The notes beneath the pieces were generated by a model. The model made no database searches. It was not told the DNA's origin and worked only from the letters and a program-made list of their open reading frames with translations. Below are positions 9,334-17,676 of a DNA stretch of 64,000 bases, one piece after another. Origin of the DNA: an uncultured Muribaculaceae bacterium (GTDB lineage: Bacteria; Bacteroidota; Bacteroidia; Bacteroidales; Muribaculaceae). The position numbers and the translations under genes were made by a program. Location: the NCBI GenBank assembly GCA_910578365.1, contig CAJTRC010000002.1, positions 1 through 64,000 on the forward strand, written 5' to 3'. Each line of letters starts with the position of its first letter. Position 1 is the first letter of the stretch.

Positions 9334-10102
9334 CAGACACCTCTATACCGGTGGCTTCTGTGATGCGGGCGGCGATGGCCCGGAGCTCGGCCTTTTCGAC
9401 CTTCTGCAGGCTTTGCTCGGGTGTGCGGCGGTCGATAGAGTATATCATTATGCTGCGCGGATTTATATGGCGGTATGCCTCGATGAGGGCGGCAATTTCT
9501 TCGTCGGTACTGTTATCGACGGCCTCACCGTCATGGCTGCCGCGGGTAATCATGGTCTGGATGATCCCGCTGCCACTGAACTGCGCCAGCTGCTCTATTA
9601 CCTTGGGCAGACGATAGGATAGACTCGGGCGGTCGAGCAACTGTACGGTGCGTTCGATGGCGCTGTCGAGCTTCAGTATGTTGTTGTCGACCTTGCGCAG
9701 TGCCTCTACAACCTGTGGTCTGCCCAGCATGGTCGAGTTGGTGAGAACGCTAATCTTTACCTGCGGAAAGTATTTGTCGCGCAAAGCAATGGTGTCATCG
9801 ATTATGCCTGCGAAATCGGGGTGTATGGTAGGCTCGCCGTTGCCCGAGAATGTAATTACATCAAGCCCCTGGCCTGCCGCACGCATGGCGGCCAGCTTTT
9901 CGTCGAGCATACGCGCCACCTCGGTCCGCGCAGGCAGACCGCTTGTGCCGGGCCCCTGGGCATTGTAGCCGGCCTCGCAATAAAGGCAGTCGAACGAACA
10001 TATTTTGCCGTCGGAGGGCGATAGATTCACACCTAACGACGATCCCAGCCGGCGCGAGTGTATCGGGCCGAATATGGTGCTGTTGAATAATACAGTCTGC
10101 AT
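9326..10102 (-). CDS. Radical SAM protein
   Basis: 258 residues from ATG 10100-10102. A longer in-frame reading would run into the upstream permease gene, so this start is preferred. The iron-sulfur motif is CSFDCLYC (CxxxCxxC, about residue 30). The AdoMet-binding glycine region is FSGNGEPTIHPDF, and LTNSTMLG follows. The overall pattern is that of the radical SAM group carrying the GPxxSRRLGxSLGVN N-terminal motif, often annotated as wybutosine- or MoaA-related. The substrate is unknown. It follows the LolC/E-type permease with 11 nt between them. Confidence 0.85.
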   Translation of the reverse strand: MQTVLFNSTIFGPIHSRRLGSSLGVNLSPSDGKICSFDCLYCEAGYNAQGPGTSGLPARTEVARMLDEKLAAMRAAGQGLDVITFSGNGEPTIHPDFAGIIDDTIALRDKYFPQVKISVLTNSTMLGRPQVVEALRKVDNNILKLDSAIERTVQLLDRPSLSYRLPKVIEQLAQFSGSGIIQTMITRGSHDGEAVDNSTDEEIAALIEAYRHINPRSIMIYSIDRRTPEQSLQKVEKAELRAIAARITEATGIEVSVA

Positions 10103-10113
10103 ATTTTCTGTGC

Positions 10114-11331
10114 TTATTTCTTTTGAAAAAATCGGGTTGTCAGTCCGGCCAGCAGCGATACCACAGCTATCACGCCCAGCACCAACAGCAGGTCGGGCCA
10201 TGCCAGCCGTACAGGATAATAGTCAATTGTAAGGGCCGAGGCGTCGGCGTTGAGTCGGATTATGTGGCCATGCTGCTGCCAAAGCGAAAGGAGCGCGCCC
10301 AGAACAATGCCCGCAAGGCCTCCGAGCATACTTATAAGCCAGCCCTGCCACACGAATACGGAGCGAATCAGAGAGCGCGGAGCGCCTGTAAAGCGCAGCA
10401 CCTCCATGTCGGAGCGCTTCTCCACTACCAGCAGCGACAAGGTGCTGACCACGTTGAACGATGCTATCACAAGTATGAATATCAGCATCAGAAAGGTCAT
10501 CCATTTCTCTATGGCTATCATGCGGAACGCCTCGCTCTGCTGCTGCAGCCTGTCGGATACCTCAAGCCCCGGATTGGCACGGCCTATGTCGGCGGCTATA
10601 GCTGCTACATCGGCCGACGGCTCCAACGCCACCTCCACGGCCGTGGCCTCGTGGCTGTAATCAAGCAGGCGGCGCGAAACCTCCAAAGGTACAATCATCA
10701 GGTCGGCATCAAATTCCTGCACATCGCTGCGCAATACCGACCACACCAGCAAAGTATCCCCACGGAACGATGCAGCAGGATTGGCCGGATTGATTCGCCC
10801 GTTGCGCCGCGGCACATACAGCTGTACGGCTCGGTCGGTCGAAGGCGACACGGCCCCGTGATAGGCCACGCCTATGGATACATTGGCCGACGGAAGCCCA
10901 ACCGCACTGTCCGGCTGGTACACGCCGTCAACTACCAGCGAGTCGAGCGGCACCACGGCGGAATATCCGGCAGGCACCCCTTTGAAACGCACCGGAACCT
11001 GAGCGGTATTGCTTATCAGCAAGCCTCGCTCCTGCACCACCGGCGCCGCCGCCCGCACCCCAGGCATGGCAGCCACAGCCTCGGCCAGTGAGTCACCCCG
11101 GGCTATAGTCTTGCCTTGCACAGGCGTAATTAGCAGGTCGGGGTCAACCACCGAAGCCTGGCGCTCGCCAAGGTCGGCAAAGCCGTTAAACACCGACAGC
11201 ACCACCACTATGGCCGCAGTGGCCACAGCGACACCCGCCAGCGATATCATAGATATGACATTGACAGCGGTATGACGCTTCTTGGCAAAGAGGTAGCGCA
11301 GTGCTATTCTGACGCTCAGCATCGACAGCAC
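10114..11331 (-). CDS. FtsX-like ABC permease, LolC/LolE type
   Basis: 405 residues. An N-terminal helix (about 20-45, SLAGVAVATAAIVVVLSVFNG) precedes a large periplasmic domain (about 55-270), then three membrane helices near the C-terminus (about 275-300, 325-345, 375-395). This is the MacB/FtsX fold of the LolCE complex that releases lipoproteins from the inner membrane. No LolD ATPase is adjacent. The first start is GTG at 11331, overlapping the rbfA stop context; an ATG three codons later (11322) is equally possible. It is transcribed from rbfA. Confidence 0.85.
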   Translation of the reverse strand: MLSMLSVRIALRYLFAKKRHTAVNVISMISLAGVAVATAAIVVVLSVFNGFADLGERQASVVDPDLLITPVQGKTIARGDSLAEAVAAMPGVRAAAPVVQERGLLISNTAQVPVRFKGVPAGYSAVVPLDSLVVDGVYQPDSAVGLPSANVSIGVAYHGAVSPSTDRAVQLYVPRRNGRINPANPAASFRGDTLLVWSVLRSDVQEFDADLMIVPLEVSRRLLDYSHEATAVEVALEPSADVAAIAADIGRANPGLEVSDRLQQQSEAFRMIAIEKWMTFLMLIFILVIASFNVVSTLSLLVVEKRSDMEVLRFTGAPRSLIRSVFVWQGWLISMLGGLAGIVLGALLSLWQQHGHIIRLNADASALTIDYYPVRLAWPDLLLVLGVIAVVSLLAGLTTRFFQKK

Positions 11332-11667
11332 TTATTTCTCCAGCAGATGGTCGATGTTCTCGATATAGTCGAGCGAATCGTCGAGATAGAACTGCAGTTC
11401 GGGAGTCTTGCGCAGCTGAAAGCGCACTTTCTGCGCCAGTTCGTAGCGTATTGTCTTGGCGCTGAGATTAATATTGTTCATGATTTCCTGTGCGTTCGTC
11501 GACGGGAATACCGACAGGTACGCACGTGCAATCGACAGGTCGGGTGTCACCCTTACGGCACTCACCGATATAATTACGCCATGAGTCTTGGCGGTCTGCT
11601 GACGGAATATCTCGCTCAGCTCCTTCTGCAGCAGCCGGGCTATTTTAGCTTGTCTTGTTGTTTCCAT
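11332..11667 (-). CDS. rbfA: 30S ribosome-binding factor A
   Basis: 111 residues, a KH-like 16S rRNA maturation factor. METTRQAKIARLLQKELSEI and VSAVRVTPDLSIARAYLSVF match RbfA, as does the RTAPEL-like motif here reading RKTPELQFYLDDS. ATG 11665-11667 is chosen over an in-frame extension because family members start at this point. It heads an rbfA-permease-radical SAM operon. Confidence 0.92.
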   Translation of the reverse strand: METTRQAKIARLLQKELSEIFRQQTAKTHGVIISVSAVRVTPDLSIARAYLSVFPSTNAQEIMNNINLSAKTIRYELAQKVRFQLRKTPELQFYLDDSLDYIENIDHLLEK

Positions 11668-11703
11668 AATTTCTTTTCTATAAACTAACGCTTGAAGCGA
11701 CTT

Positions 11704-11736
11704 CAAAGTTAACTATTTTTTTGCGAATATCTGCAA
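11704..11736 (-). promoter_or_regulatory. Promoter for rbfA
   Basis: Minus-strand TTG (11734-11736), a 22-nt spacer and TAACTTTG (11704-11711), 37 nt before the rbfA ATG. It is back-to-back with the luxS promoter. Confidence 0.55.
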
Positions 11737-11752
11737 TCGTGTAGCCTAAACA

Positions 11753-11783
11753 TTGTAGCGATAAATTTTTTTTCATACATTTG
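11753..11783 (+). promoter_or_regulatory. Promoter for luxS
   Basis: TTG (11753-11755), a 20-nt spacer and TACATTTG (11776-11783), 24 nt before the luxS ATG. Confidence 0.65.
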
Positions 11784-11807
11784 CAACTGCAATAAGCGAA
11801 ACAGATA

Positions 11808-12290
11808 ATGAAAAAGATACCCAGCTTTACCATCGACCACCGGCGCCTGCTGCGCGGTGTATATGTGTCGCGCCGCGACCTCACCCCTTCGGGCGACATA
11901 CTCACCACTTTCGACGTCCGCATGACCGAACCCAACCGCCAGCCTGCCCTCCACCCCAAGGCTCTCCACGCCATGGAGCATCTTGCCGCCACCTTTCTGC
12001 GCAACGACCCCGAGTGGATGTCGCGTGTGGCGTACTGGGGCCCCATGGGCTGCTGCACCGGCAACTACCTGATAATGCAGGGCGAACTCGCTCCGGCCGA
12101 CATACTGCCGCTGCTGCGCCGCACATTCGCTTTCATAGCCGGATTCGACGGCGAAATACCCGGCGCCACTGCTCGCGACTGCGGCAACTATACCTACATG
12201 GACCTGGAGGGTGCGCGCAAGGCTGCGGAAGTATACCTGAAGGAAATACTTGAAAATCCATCGCCGGCAAACCTGTGTTATCCGGAGTAG
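11808..12290 (+). CDS. luxS: S-ribosylhomocysteine lyase
   Basis: 160 residues. It cleaves S-ribosylhomocysteine to homocysteine and DPD, the precursor of autoinducer-2, in the activated methyl cycle. The metal site is His54-x-x-Glu57-His58 (HAMEH) plus Cys125 in DCGNY. The catalytic Cys is 82 in GPMGCCTGNY. Most relatives have Arg after the catalytic Cys (GCRTG); here it is a second Cys. No pfs/mtnN is adjacent. It has its own promoter and is probably co-transcribed with the next gene. Confidence 0.95.
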   Translation: MKKIPSFTIDHRRLLRGVYVSRRDLTPSGDILTTFDVRMTEPNRQPALHPKALHAMEHLAATFLRNDPEWMSRVAYWGPMGCCTGNYLIMQGELAPADILPLLRRTFAFIAGFDGEIPGATARDCGNYTYMDLEGARKAAEVYLKEILENPSPANLCYPE

Positions 12291-12322
12291 GGCATTGGGT
12301 ATTATTAACTAAAAAATCAAAT

Positions 12323-12703
12323 ATGAGAGTTTCACCCGATTTCATTACCGAACTTGCGCCGGACGAGATTTTTGTATTCGGCAGCAACCTTGCAGGGCGC
12401 CACGGAGGCGGGGCAGCGCGCATAGCCTTAAATAAATTCGGAGCCGAATGGGGTGTCGGCACAGGCCTTACAGGTCGCAGCTATGCCATTCCCACCATGC
12501 ACGGCGGTGTGGCGGAGATAAAACCATATATTGATGAATTTGTGGAGTATGCCAAGCTACATACCGAATTGCGTTTTATGGTCACGCGCATCGGTTGTGG
12601 CATAGCCGGCTTCACCGATGAGGAAATAGCCCCGCTGTTCCGCGCGGCCCTGCCACTGCCCAACGTCTACCTACCCGCCCGCTGGCTGGAACTACTGGGA
12701 TAA
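12323..12703 (+). CDS. A1S_2505-like small protein (function unknown)
   Basis: 126 residues from ATG 12323, 32 nt after luxS. The signature runs FVFGSNLAGRHGGGAA, then GRSYAIPT, then VTRIGCGIAGFTDEEIAPLF. This is the small family annotated as A1S_2505 phage-associated or macro-domain-like protein; the glycine-rich loops suggest nucleotide binding. The real role is not established. No signal peptide or membrane segment is present. Confidence 0.7.
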   Translation: MRVSPDFITELAPDEIFVFGSNLAGRHGGGAARIALNKFGAEWGVGTGLTGRSYAIPTMHGGVAEIKPYIDEFVEYAKLHTELRFMVTRIGCGIAGFTDEEIAPLFRAALPLPNVYLPARWLELLG

Positions 12704-12722
12704 ATAATTTAAACAATACGGC

Positions 12723-12761
12723 AAAAAAAAGACGAACCTTGAATTGCTTCAAGATTCGTTC
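12723..12761 (-). terminator. Intrinsic terminator of the tRNA gene
   Basis: Read on the minus strand: a 13-bp stem with one bulged A, loop GCAA, then eight T. It begins two bases past the tRNA CCA end. Confidence 0.85.
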
Positions 12762-12762
12762 T

Positions 12763-12839
12763 TGGTGGAGTATAGCGGACTCGAACCGCTCACCTCGACA
12801 CTGCCAGTGTCGCGCTCTAGCCAGATGAGCTAATACCCC
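12763..12839 (-). tRNA. tRNA-Ala (GGC anticodon), CCA encoded
   Basis: 77 nt on the minus strand with a full cloverleaf: 7-bp acceptor, 4-bp D arm, 5-bp anticodon arm CGACA/TGTCG around loop CTGGCAG (anticodon GGC), and 5-bp T arm with TTCGAGT loop. The acceptor holds the G3:U70 wobble that identifies alanine tRNAs. The 3' CCA is encoded. The gene has its own promoter and terminator, so it is an independent unit. Confidence 0.96.
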
Positions 12840-12851
12840 TCGTTTGCGGTG

Positions 12852-12883
12852 CAAAGTTAGCGACTTTATTCGAGTCCGCCAAA
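12852..12883 (-). promoter_or_regulatory. Promoter for tRNA-Ala
   Basis: Minus-strand TTTG (12880-12883), a 20-nt spacer and TAACTTTG (12852-12859), 12 nt before the mature tRNA 5' end. Confidence 0.75.
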
Positions 12884-12922
12884 TTTTTCATAAATGAATT
12901 AGTGTTTTTTAACTGTTGCAGA

Positions 12923-12953
12923 CTTGTCGACTGCTCGGTTTTGCGTAATTTTG
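12923..12953 (+). promoter_or_regulatory. Promoter for the namZ operon
   Basis: CTTG (12923-12926), a 19-nt spacer and TAATTTTG (12946-12953). The ATG follows 7 nt after the -7 box, so the transcript would be almost leaderless. Confidence 0.6.
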
Positions 12954-12960
12954 TAATACC

Positions 12961-14124
12961 ATGAAACGATTGATTATATATTTCCTCCTTCTTTTGCCTT
13001 GCCTGAGTACAATGGCGGAAGTAACGGTGGGCGCCGCCCGCACCGACGAGTATATGCCTATGTTGCAGGGAAAACGGGTGGCTCTGTTTTCAAACCATAC
13101 GGGCATGGTAGGCCCGAAACATACCCTCGACCTGATGCTCGAGGGCGGCGTGGACGTGCGCAAACTGTTCTCGCCGGAACACGGATTCCGCGGAACGGCC
13201 GATGCCGGCGAACATGTATCGACGTCGACCGACCCGGTAAGCGGCCTGCCCATAGTGAGTCTGTACGACGGCAAACGCAAAGATGTCGACCCGGCGGCCG
13301 TAAGAGATATCGACGTGATTGTGGTCGATATTCAGGATGTGGGCCTGCGCTATTATACCTACTACTGCACTATGATTGACCTGATGAACGCCGCCGCACG
13401 CCAGGGCAAGCAGGTGATGGTGCTCGACCGCCCGAATCCCAACGGCATGTATGTCGACGGCCCTATCCTCGACATGAAGTATAAAAGCGGTGTAGGCAAG
13501 CTGCCCATTCCGGTGGTTCACGGCCTGACCTTGGGCGAGCTGGCCGGCATGGCCTTGGGCGAGGGCTGGCTGGAGAACGGCGCCAAAGTCGACCTCACTG
13601 TCATACCATGCCTTGGCTACGGCCATCAGACACGCTACGAGCTGCCTATAGCGCCATCGCCAAACCTGCGCGACATGAAGTCAATTTACCTATACCCTTC
13701 GACCTGCTACTTCGAGGCTACACCGGTGAGCCTGGGCCGCGGCACCGACATGGCTTTTACCGTATACGGTCATCCGCTGATGCGCAACCGCAGTTTTGAG
13801 TTCACACCGCGCAGCATTCCGGGCGCCAAGAATCCGCCTGAGCTCGACAAGCTGTGCCACGGAGTGGATTTGCGAAACCTCAGTGACGACGAAATCATAG
13901 CCAAAGGTATAAATCTGGAGTATCTAATCGACGCCTACAACGACCTGAACGGTCAGCTCGACAAGGACTTCTTCCGCAACTTTTTTGAGTTGCTTATAGG
14001 CCGTGGCGACATCCGCGGCATGATTGAAAACGGCAAGAGCGCCGACGAAATCAAGGCTACCTGGGCCTCCGATGTCGAGGCCTTCAAAAAGCAACGCAAA
14101 CCATATCTGCTTTATAACGAATGA
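12961..14124 (+). CDS. namZ: DUF1343 protein, exo-beta-N-acetylmuramidase (NamZ-like)
   Basis: 387 residues with an N-terminal signal peptide (MKRLIIYFLLLLPCLSTMA). The DUF1343/GH171 signature is clear: GKRVALFSNHTG, FSPEHGFRG, DVIVVDIQDVGLRYYTY, DRPNPNGMYVDGP and YPSTCYFEATPVSLGRGT. Characterised members release N-acetylmuramic acid from the ends of peptidoglycan fragments. The start overlaps the next gene's region by ATGA coupling at 14121. Paired with a sodium symporter, it suggests cell-wall sugar salvage. Confidence 0.88.
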   Translation: MKRLIIYFLLLLPCLSTMAEVTVGAARTDEYMPMLQGKRVALFSNHTGMVGPKHTLDLMLEGGVDVRKLFSPEHGFRGTADAGEHVSTSTDPVSGLPIVSLYDGKRKDVDPAAVRDIDVIVVDIQDVGLRYYTYYCTMIDLMNAAARQGKQVMVLDRPNPNGMYVDGPILDMKYKSGVGKLPIPVVHGLTLGELAGMALGEGWLENGAKVDLTVIPCLGYGHQTRYELPIAPSPNLRDMKSIYLYPSTCYFEATPVSLGRGTDMAFTVYGHPLMRNRSFEFTPRSIPGAKNPPELDKLCHGVDLRNLSDDEIIAKGINLEYLIDAYNDLNGQLDKDFFRNFFELLIGRGDIRGMIENGKSADEIKATWASDVEAFKKQRKPYLLYNE

Positions 14125-15584
14125 GTTTACCAATCATTATAATACTGACCATCGCAGGCTATTTCGGCCTGCTGATGGCGGTTTCAGCTGTGGCGTCGCG
14201 TGGCAGCGACAATTCTACTTTTTTCACCGGCAACCGCCGAGTGCCTTGGTTTGTGGTGGCTTTCGCCATGATTGGCGCGCCGATATCGGGTGTGACTTTT
14301 ATATCGGTGCCCGGCATGGTGGCCGACAAGGGCTACAGCTATCTGCAGATGGTGCTGGGCTTTATTGTGGGCTATGTGCTGATTGCATTTGTGCTTGTGC
14401 CACTGTTCTACCGCAAGAACATGCTATCGATTTACGGCTATCTTGAGGAACGTTTCGGCAGCGACAGTTACCGTACCGGAGCATGGTTCTTTTTTGTATC
14501 GAAAATGCTTGGCGCCGCCGTACGCTTTTTTGTGGTATGCTCGGTGCTGCAGCTGCTGGTATTCGGTCCGCTGGGCGTGCCTTTCATATTTAATGTAATC
14601 GTGACGATAGCGCTGATATGGCTGTATACGGTGCAGGGAGGTGTAAAAACTCTTATCTGGACCGACACTCTGAAAAGTTTCTGCCTTATCGGCTCCATAG
14701 TCCTGTGCATATTCTTCATAGCCTCCGACCTTGGTTTCGACTTCAAGGGCATGGTCAAGGCGATAGCCGACCATGAAAGCTCGCGGATGTTCTTCTTCGA
14801 CAATCCCAAGGAAAGTACCTACTTCTGGAAGCAGTTTATTGCCGGTGTGTTCATGGCCATCGCCACCACCGGCCTCGACCAGGACATGATGCAGCGCAAC
14901 CTCGCGTGCAAGGACGCCGCACAAAGCCGTAAAAATATGATAGTAAGCGGCGTGACACAGTTCTTTGTCATAGCGCTGTTTCTGCTGCTGGGCACACTGC
15001 TGCTGCTTTATCTCAACCATCACTCGATTGCCCTGCCGGAGAAGTCCGACGACATCTTCGGAATGGTGGCTACCTCCGACGCCATGCCGGTGTGGGTGGG
15101 CATATTGTTTGTGCTGGGGCTTATAGCCGCCGCATACTCGGCTGCCGGATCGGCTCTGACCTCGCTGACCACCTCGTTTACCGTCGACATTCTTGGCGCA
15201 CACCGTCAGAACGACCAGAATAAACTTACACGCACACGCCGAAACGTGCATATAGGCATGTCGGTGATAATGGGTGCGGTGATTGTGGTGTTCTACTACA
15301 TGAGCAACCAGGACGCCATATCGGCCGTGTACACTCTGGCTTCGTACACCTACGGCCCGATTTTGGGTCTGTTTGTATTCGGCATGTTCTCGAAACGCCT
15401 TGTACGCGACCGCCTTGTACCGGCTGTGTGTATAGCCGCTCCGGTACTTTCGTGGGGCACGCAGTGGGCGCTCGTGCAGCTGTGGGGCTACCACACCGGC
15501 TTCGAGCTGCTGCTGATCAATGCCTGTTACACCATGCTGGGTCTTTGGATTTCCGCACCGCGGACAGTCAAGGCAGTAGCATAA
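14121..15584 (+). CDS. Sodium:solute symporter family transporter
   Basis: 487 residues with about 13 hydrophobic helices. The SSS-family core is GNRRVPWFVVAFAMIGAPIS and VQGGVKTLIWTD, and the loop near TTGLDQDMMQRNLACKD is typical of sugar or sialic-acid-type members. It shares four bases with namZ (ATGA), so the two are co-translated. Uptake of MurNAc or a related amino sugar is inferred from that pairing alone. Confidence 0.88.
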   Translation: MSLPIIIILTIAGYFGLLMAVSAVASRGSDNSTFFTGNRRVPWFVVAFAMIGAPISGVTFISVPGMVADKGYSYLQMVLGFIVGYVLIAFVLVPLFYRKNMLSIYGYLEERFGSDSYRTGAWFFFVSKMLGAAVRFFVVCSVLQLLVFGPLGVPFIFNVIVTIALIWLYTVQGGVKTLIWTDTLKSFCLIGSIVLCIFFIASDLGFDFKGMVKAIADHESSRMFFFDNPKESTYFWKQFIAGVFMAIATTGLDQDMMQRNLACKDAAQSRKNMIVSGVTQFFVIALFLLLGTLLLLYLNHHSIALPEKSDDIFGMVATSDAMPVWVGILFVLGLIAAAYSAAGSALTSLTTSFTVDILGAHRQNDQNKLTRTRRNVHIGMSVIMGAVIVVFYYMSNQDAISAVYTLASYTYGPILGLFVFGMFSKRLVRDRLVPAVCIAAPVLSWGTQWALVQLWGYHTGFELLLINACYTMLGLWISAPRTVKAVA

Positions 15585-15603
15585 CTTAGAACTTGTTAAG
15601 AAT

Positions 15604-16506
15604 TTGTCAAAGGAACTTATTAACCGATATGTATGGCTTGTAGACACCATACGCCGCTACGGGCGCATTTCGCGCAAAGAACTTGATGCCTGCTGGCGAC
15701 GGAGCAGGTTCGGCGACGGCAGGCCAATGCCGCGCCGTACCTTCTACAATTACCGCCAGGGAGTGGAGCAGCTGTTCGGGCTAAATATCGAATGCGACCC
15801 CACCACTTACGAATATTATATAAGCGAGGAAGACCCGCACGACCGCAGTGTCACCGACTGGTTGCTCGACTCCTCGGCCATGAGCCATGTCCTTACAGGC
15901 GCCCGCGATGTGGCCGGCAAGATTTTTCTTGAGGCGGTTCCTTCGTCGAGGGCTTTCCTCGGAGTGATTATCGATGCGCTCCGCGAGAACCGCCGCCTGA
16001 AATTCGACTATCACTCTTACACCCGTTCGAAGCCGACCTCGGGCATTGTATTCGAGCCTTATCTGCTTAAGATTTTCCGACAGCGATGGTATGTGGCCGG
16101 ACGCAACGTGGCCGAAGGGCGAATCAAAACCTACGCCCTTGACCGCATGAACTCATGTGTGATGACCACCGACGGCTTCACGCCCGACCCTACATTCAAT
16201 GCCGAATCGTATTTCCACGATGCTTTCGGTATTGTAGTCACCGAGTCTGAACCGCGAAGTGTGGTTATCCGTACCGACCCTCGCCAGGCCAAGTATTTCA
16301 GAGCCCTTCCACTGCATCACTCGCAGGAGGAGATGGTACACGACGAATTCAGCGACTTTCATCTGCAGCTGCGGCTCACCGACGATTTCGTGGCCGAACT
16401 GCTCAGCTACGGCCCGAGGATTCAGGTGATTGCTCCGCCGGAGCTGAAGGCAAGGATGCGGTCGGAGTACCAGCAGGCACTGAGGCTGTACGACTCTCAC
16501 GCCTGA
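15604..16506 (+). CDS. WYL-domain transcriptional regulator
   Basis: 300 residues. An N-terminal helix-turn-helix region (about 5-50, ISRKELDACW...RRTFYNYRQ) is followed by a WYL ligand-sensing domain (about 120-200; RWYVAGRN, KTYALDRM) and a C-terminal WCX-like segment. WYL proteins bind nucleic-acid-like or other small ligands. The start is TTG at 15604, because the nearby ATG is out of frame. The last 104 bp overlap the convergent ABC permease gene, which makes that operon one possible target. Confidence 0.8.
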   Translation: MSKELINRYVWLVDTIRRYGRISRKELDACWRRSRFGDGRPMPRRTFYNYRQGVEQLFGLNIECDPTTYEYYISEEDPHDRSVTDWLLDSSAMSHVLTGARDVAGKIFLEAVPSSRAFLGVIIDALRENRRLKFDYHSYTRSKPTSGIVFEPYLLKIFRQRWYVAGRNVAEGRIKTYALDRMNSCVMTTDGFTPDPTFNAESYFHDAFGIVVTESEPRSVVIRTDPRQAKYFRALPLHHSQEEMVHDEFSDFHLQLRLTDDFVAELLSYGPRIQVIAPPELKARMRSEYQQALRLYDSHA

Positions 16507-17674
16507 TATATGCCATCACCCACCAGGCCGACAGGAAGTAGACCCCGGTAAGAATCCACATGGCCAGGAAGGGTTTGACCGACTCGGCCAGGGTGGCGCC
16601 GTTGCTGTTGATGCGTATGAAACCTTCCAGCCCCCATACACCCGGTATCAGGTCGCCGCAGAATCGCCAGAAGTCGTTCATGGCGTAACGCGGCCAGGTA
16701 AGGCCGGAGAGAAACAGAAACACCACCGAAGTAAACACTACCACCATAAAGGTGCTTTCACGCTCCTTGGCAAAATAGGTGAGGGTCTGGCCAAAGAATG
16801 TCGAGGCCAACAGCAGCGGAAATATAAACAGCAGCGCCTCCACCGGATTGCCTATATGCGGCAGATTGAACAAATGCGGTATCAGCACCATCACATACAT
16901 AGCCATAGGCATGTATATAACAGTGTAGCACAGAGCCTTGCCTATAATCAGTGCTGTAGTGGAGGCACCTTTCACCATCTTGGGGTCGATACCTCCGTTG
17001 CGGCGGCGGCGTTCGCGCGACGTGCCTTCGAGCAGCATCACGCCCAGCACCATACTCTGCTGCAGAATCAGAATAACTATGCCCGGAATCACAAACGAGG
17101 CAAAGCCGTCGCTGGTATCGCCCAGGAAGTTGCTCTCGCTTTCGACGGGCAGCGATGCCATGCCTATCGACGATGCTCCGATAGTTTCGACCCGCATGGC
17201 TGTTACATCGTGCGCCAGCTTCATCTGCAGGTCGGTAATTGCGCTCAGCAGCGCACGGTAGCGCAGCAGCAGACTCATATCGAAATACATAGGCACCGTG
17301 GCCTGCTCGCCTGTGGCAAGCTTGCGGGAATAATCCGATGGAATTTCCATTATGGCGAAAACCTCGCCGGCGGCCATGCGGGCCTTGGCGTCGGACAGGT
17401 TGGCATCGTAGGAATATATCGTCACCGCCGGAGCAGCCGATGCCGAGCGCACCAGTTCGCGCGACTCTGCACTGCGGCTGTTGTCAACAATAGATATAGG
17501 CAGCTGACGCACAACCTCGGGATTGTATATCAGAGTGTACACAATAGGATACAGCAGCGGAAGCGCCACGAAAAACAGCAACGCGCCGGCATCGTGCGTA
17601 ACAATGCTGAATTCATGGGCAAACACTTCGCTTAGCGAGCGTAACCATCGGCCTATGTTTTTGAACACATTCAT
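16403..17674 (-). CDS. ABC-2 type transporter permease (second copy)
   Basis: 423 residues. One N-terminal helix (about 30-50), a large extracytoplasmic domain (about 55-185), and five C-terminal helices (from about 190, FVIPGIVILILQQSMVLGVM). This is the YbhS/YhhJ-like plan. The polar tail of about 30 residues after the last helix (rich in Ala, Ser, Pro, Thr) is encoded antisense to the WYL gene. It lies 2 nt after the sister permease. No ATPase gene is found in the operon. Confidence 0.85.
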   Translation of the reverse strand: MNVFKNIGRWLRSLSEVFAHEFSIVTHDAGALLFFVALPLLYPIVYTLIYNPEVVRQLPISIVDNSRSAESRELVRSASAAPAVTIYSYDANLSDAKARMAAGEVFAIMEIPSDYSRKLATGEQATVPMYFDMSLLLRYRALLSAITDLQMKLAHDVTAMRVETIGASSIGMASLPVESESNFLGDTSDGFASFVIPGIVILILQQSMVLGVMLLEGTSRERRRRNGGIDPKMVKGASTTALIIGKALCYTVIYMPMAMYVMVLIPHLFNLPHIGNPVEALLFIFPLLLASTFFGQTLTYFAKERESTFMVVVFTSVVFLFLSGLTWPRYAMNDFWRFCGDLIPGVWGLEGFIRINSNGATLAESVKPFLAMWILTGVYFLSAWWVMAYIRRESRTASVPAGTPTASLPSAPAEQSPESSGRS

Positions 17675-17676
17675 AA

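Noticed and set aside
10123-11091. A 322-codon frame opposite the LolC/E-type permease
   Set aside because: Antisense shadow with a His/Arg/Tyr-rich composition and no recognisable domain.
15585-15610. AGAACTTGTTAAGAATTTGTC before the WYL gene looked like a third end of the 321-bp element
   Set aside because: The likeness is short and imperfect, and no matching inverted end lies within the next 400 bp.
14424-15650. A 408-codon open frame opposite the sodium symporter
   Set aside because: Low-complexity His/Tyr/Gln-rich product typical of antisense reading; the symporter on the other strand is clear.
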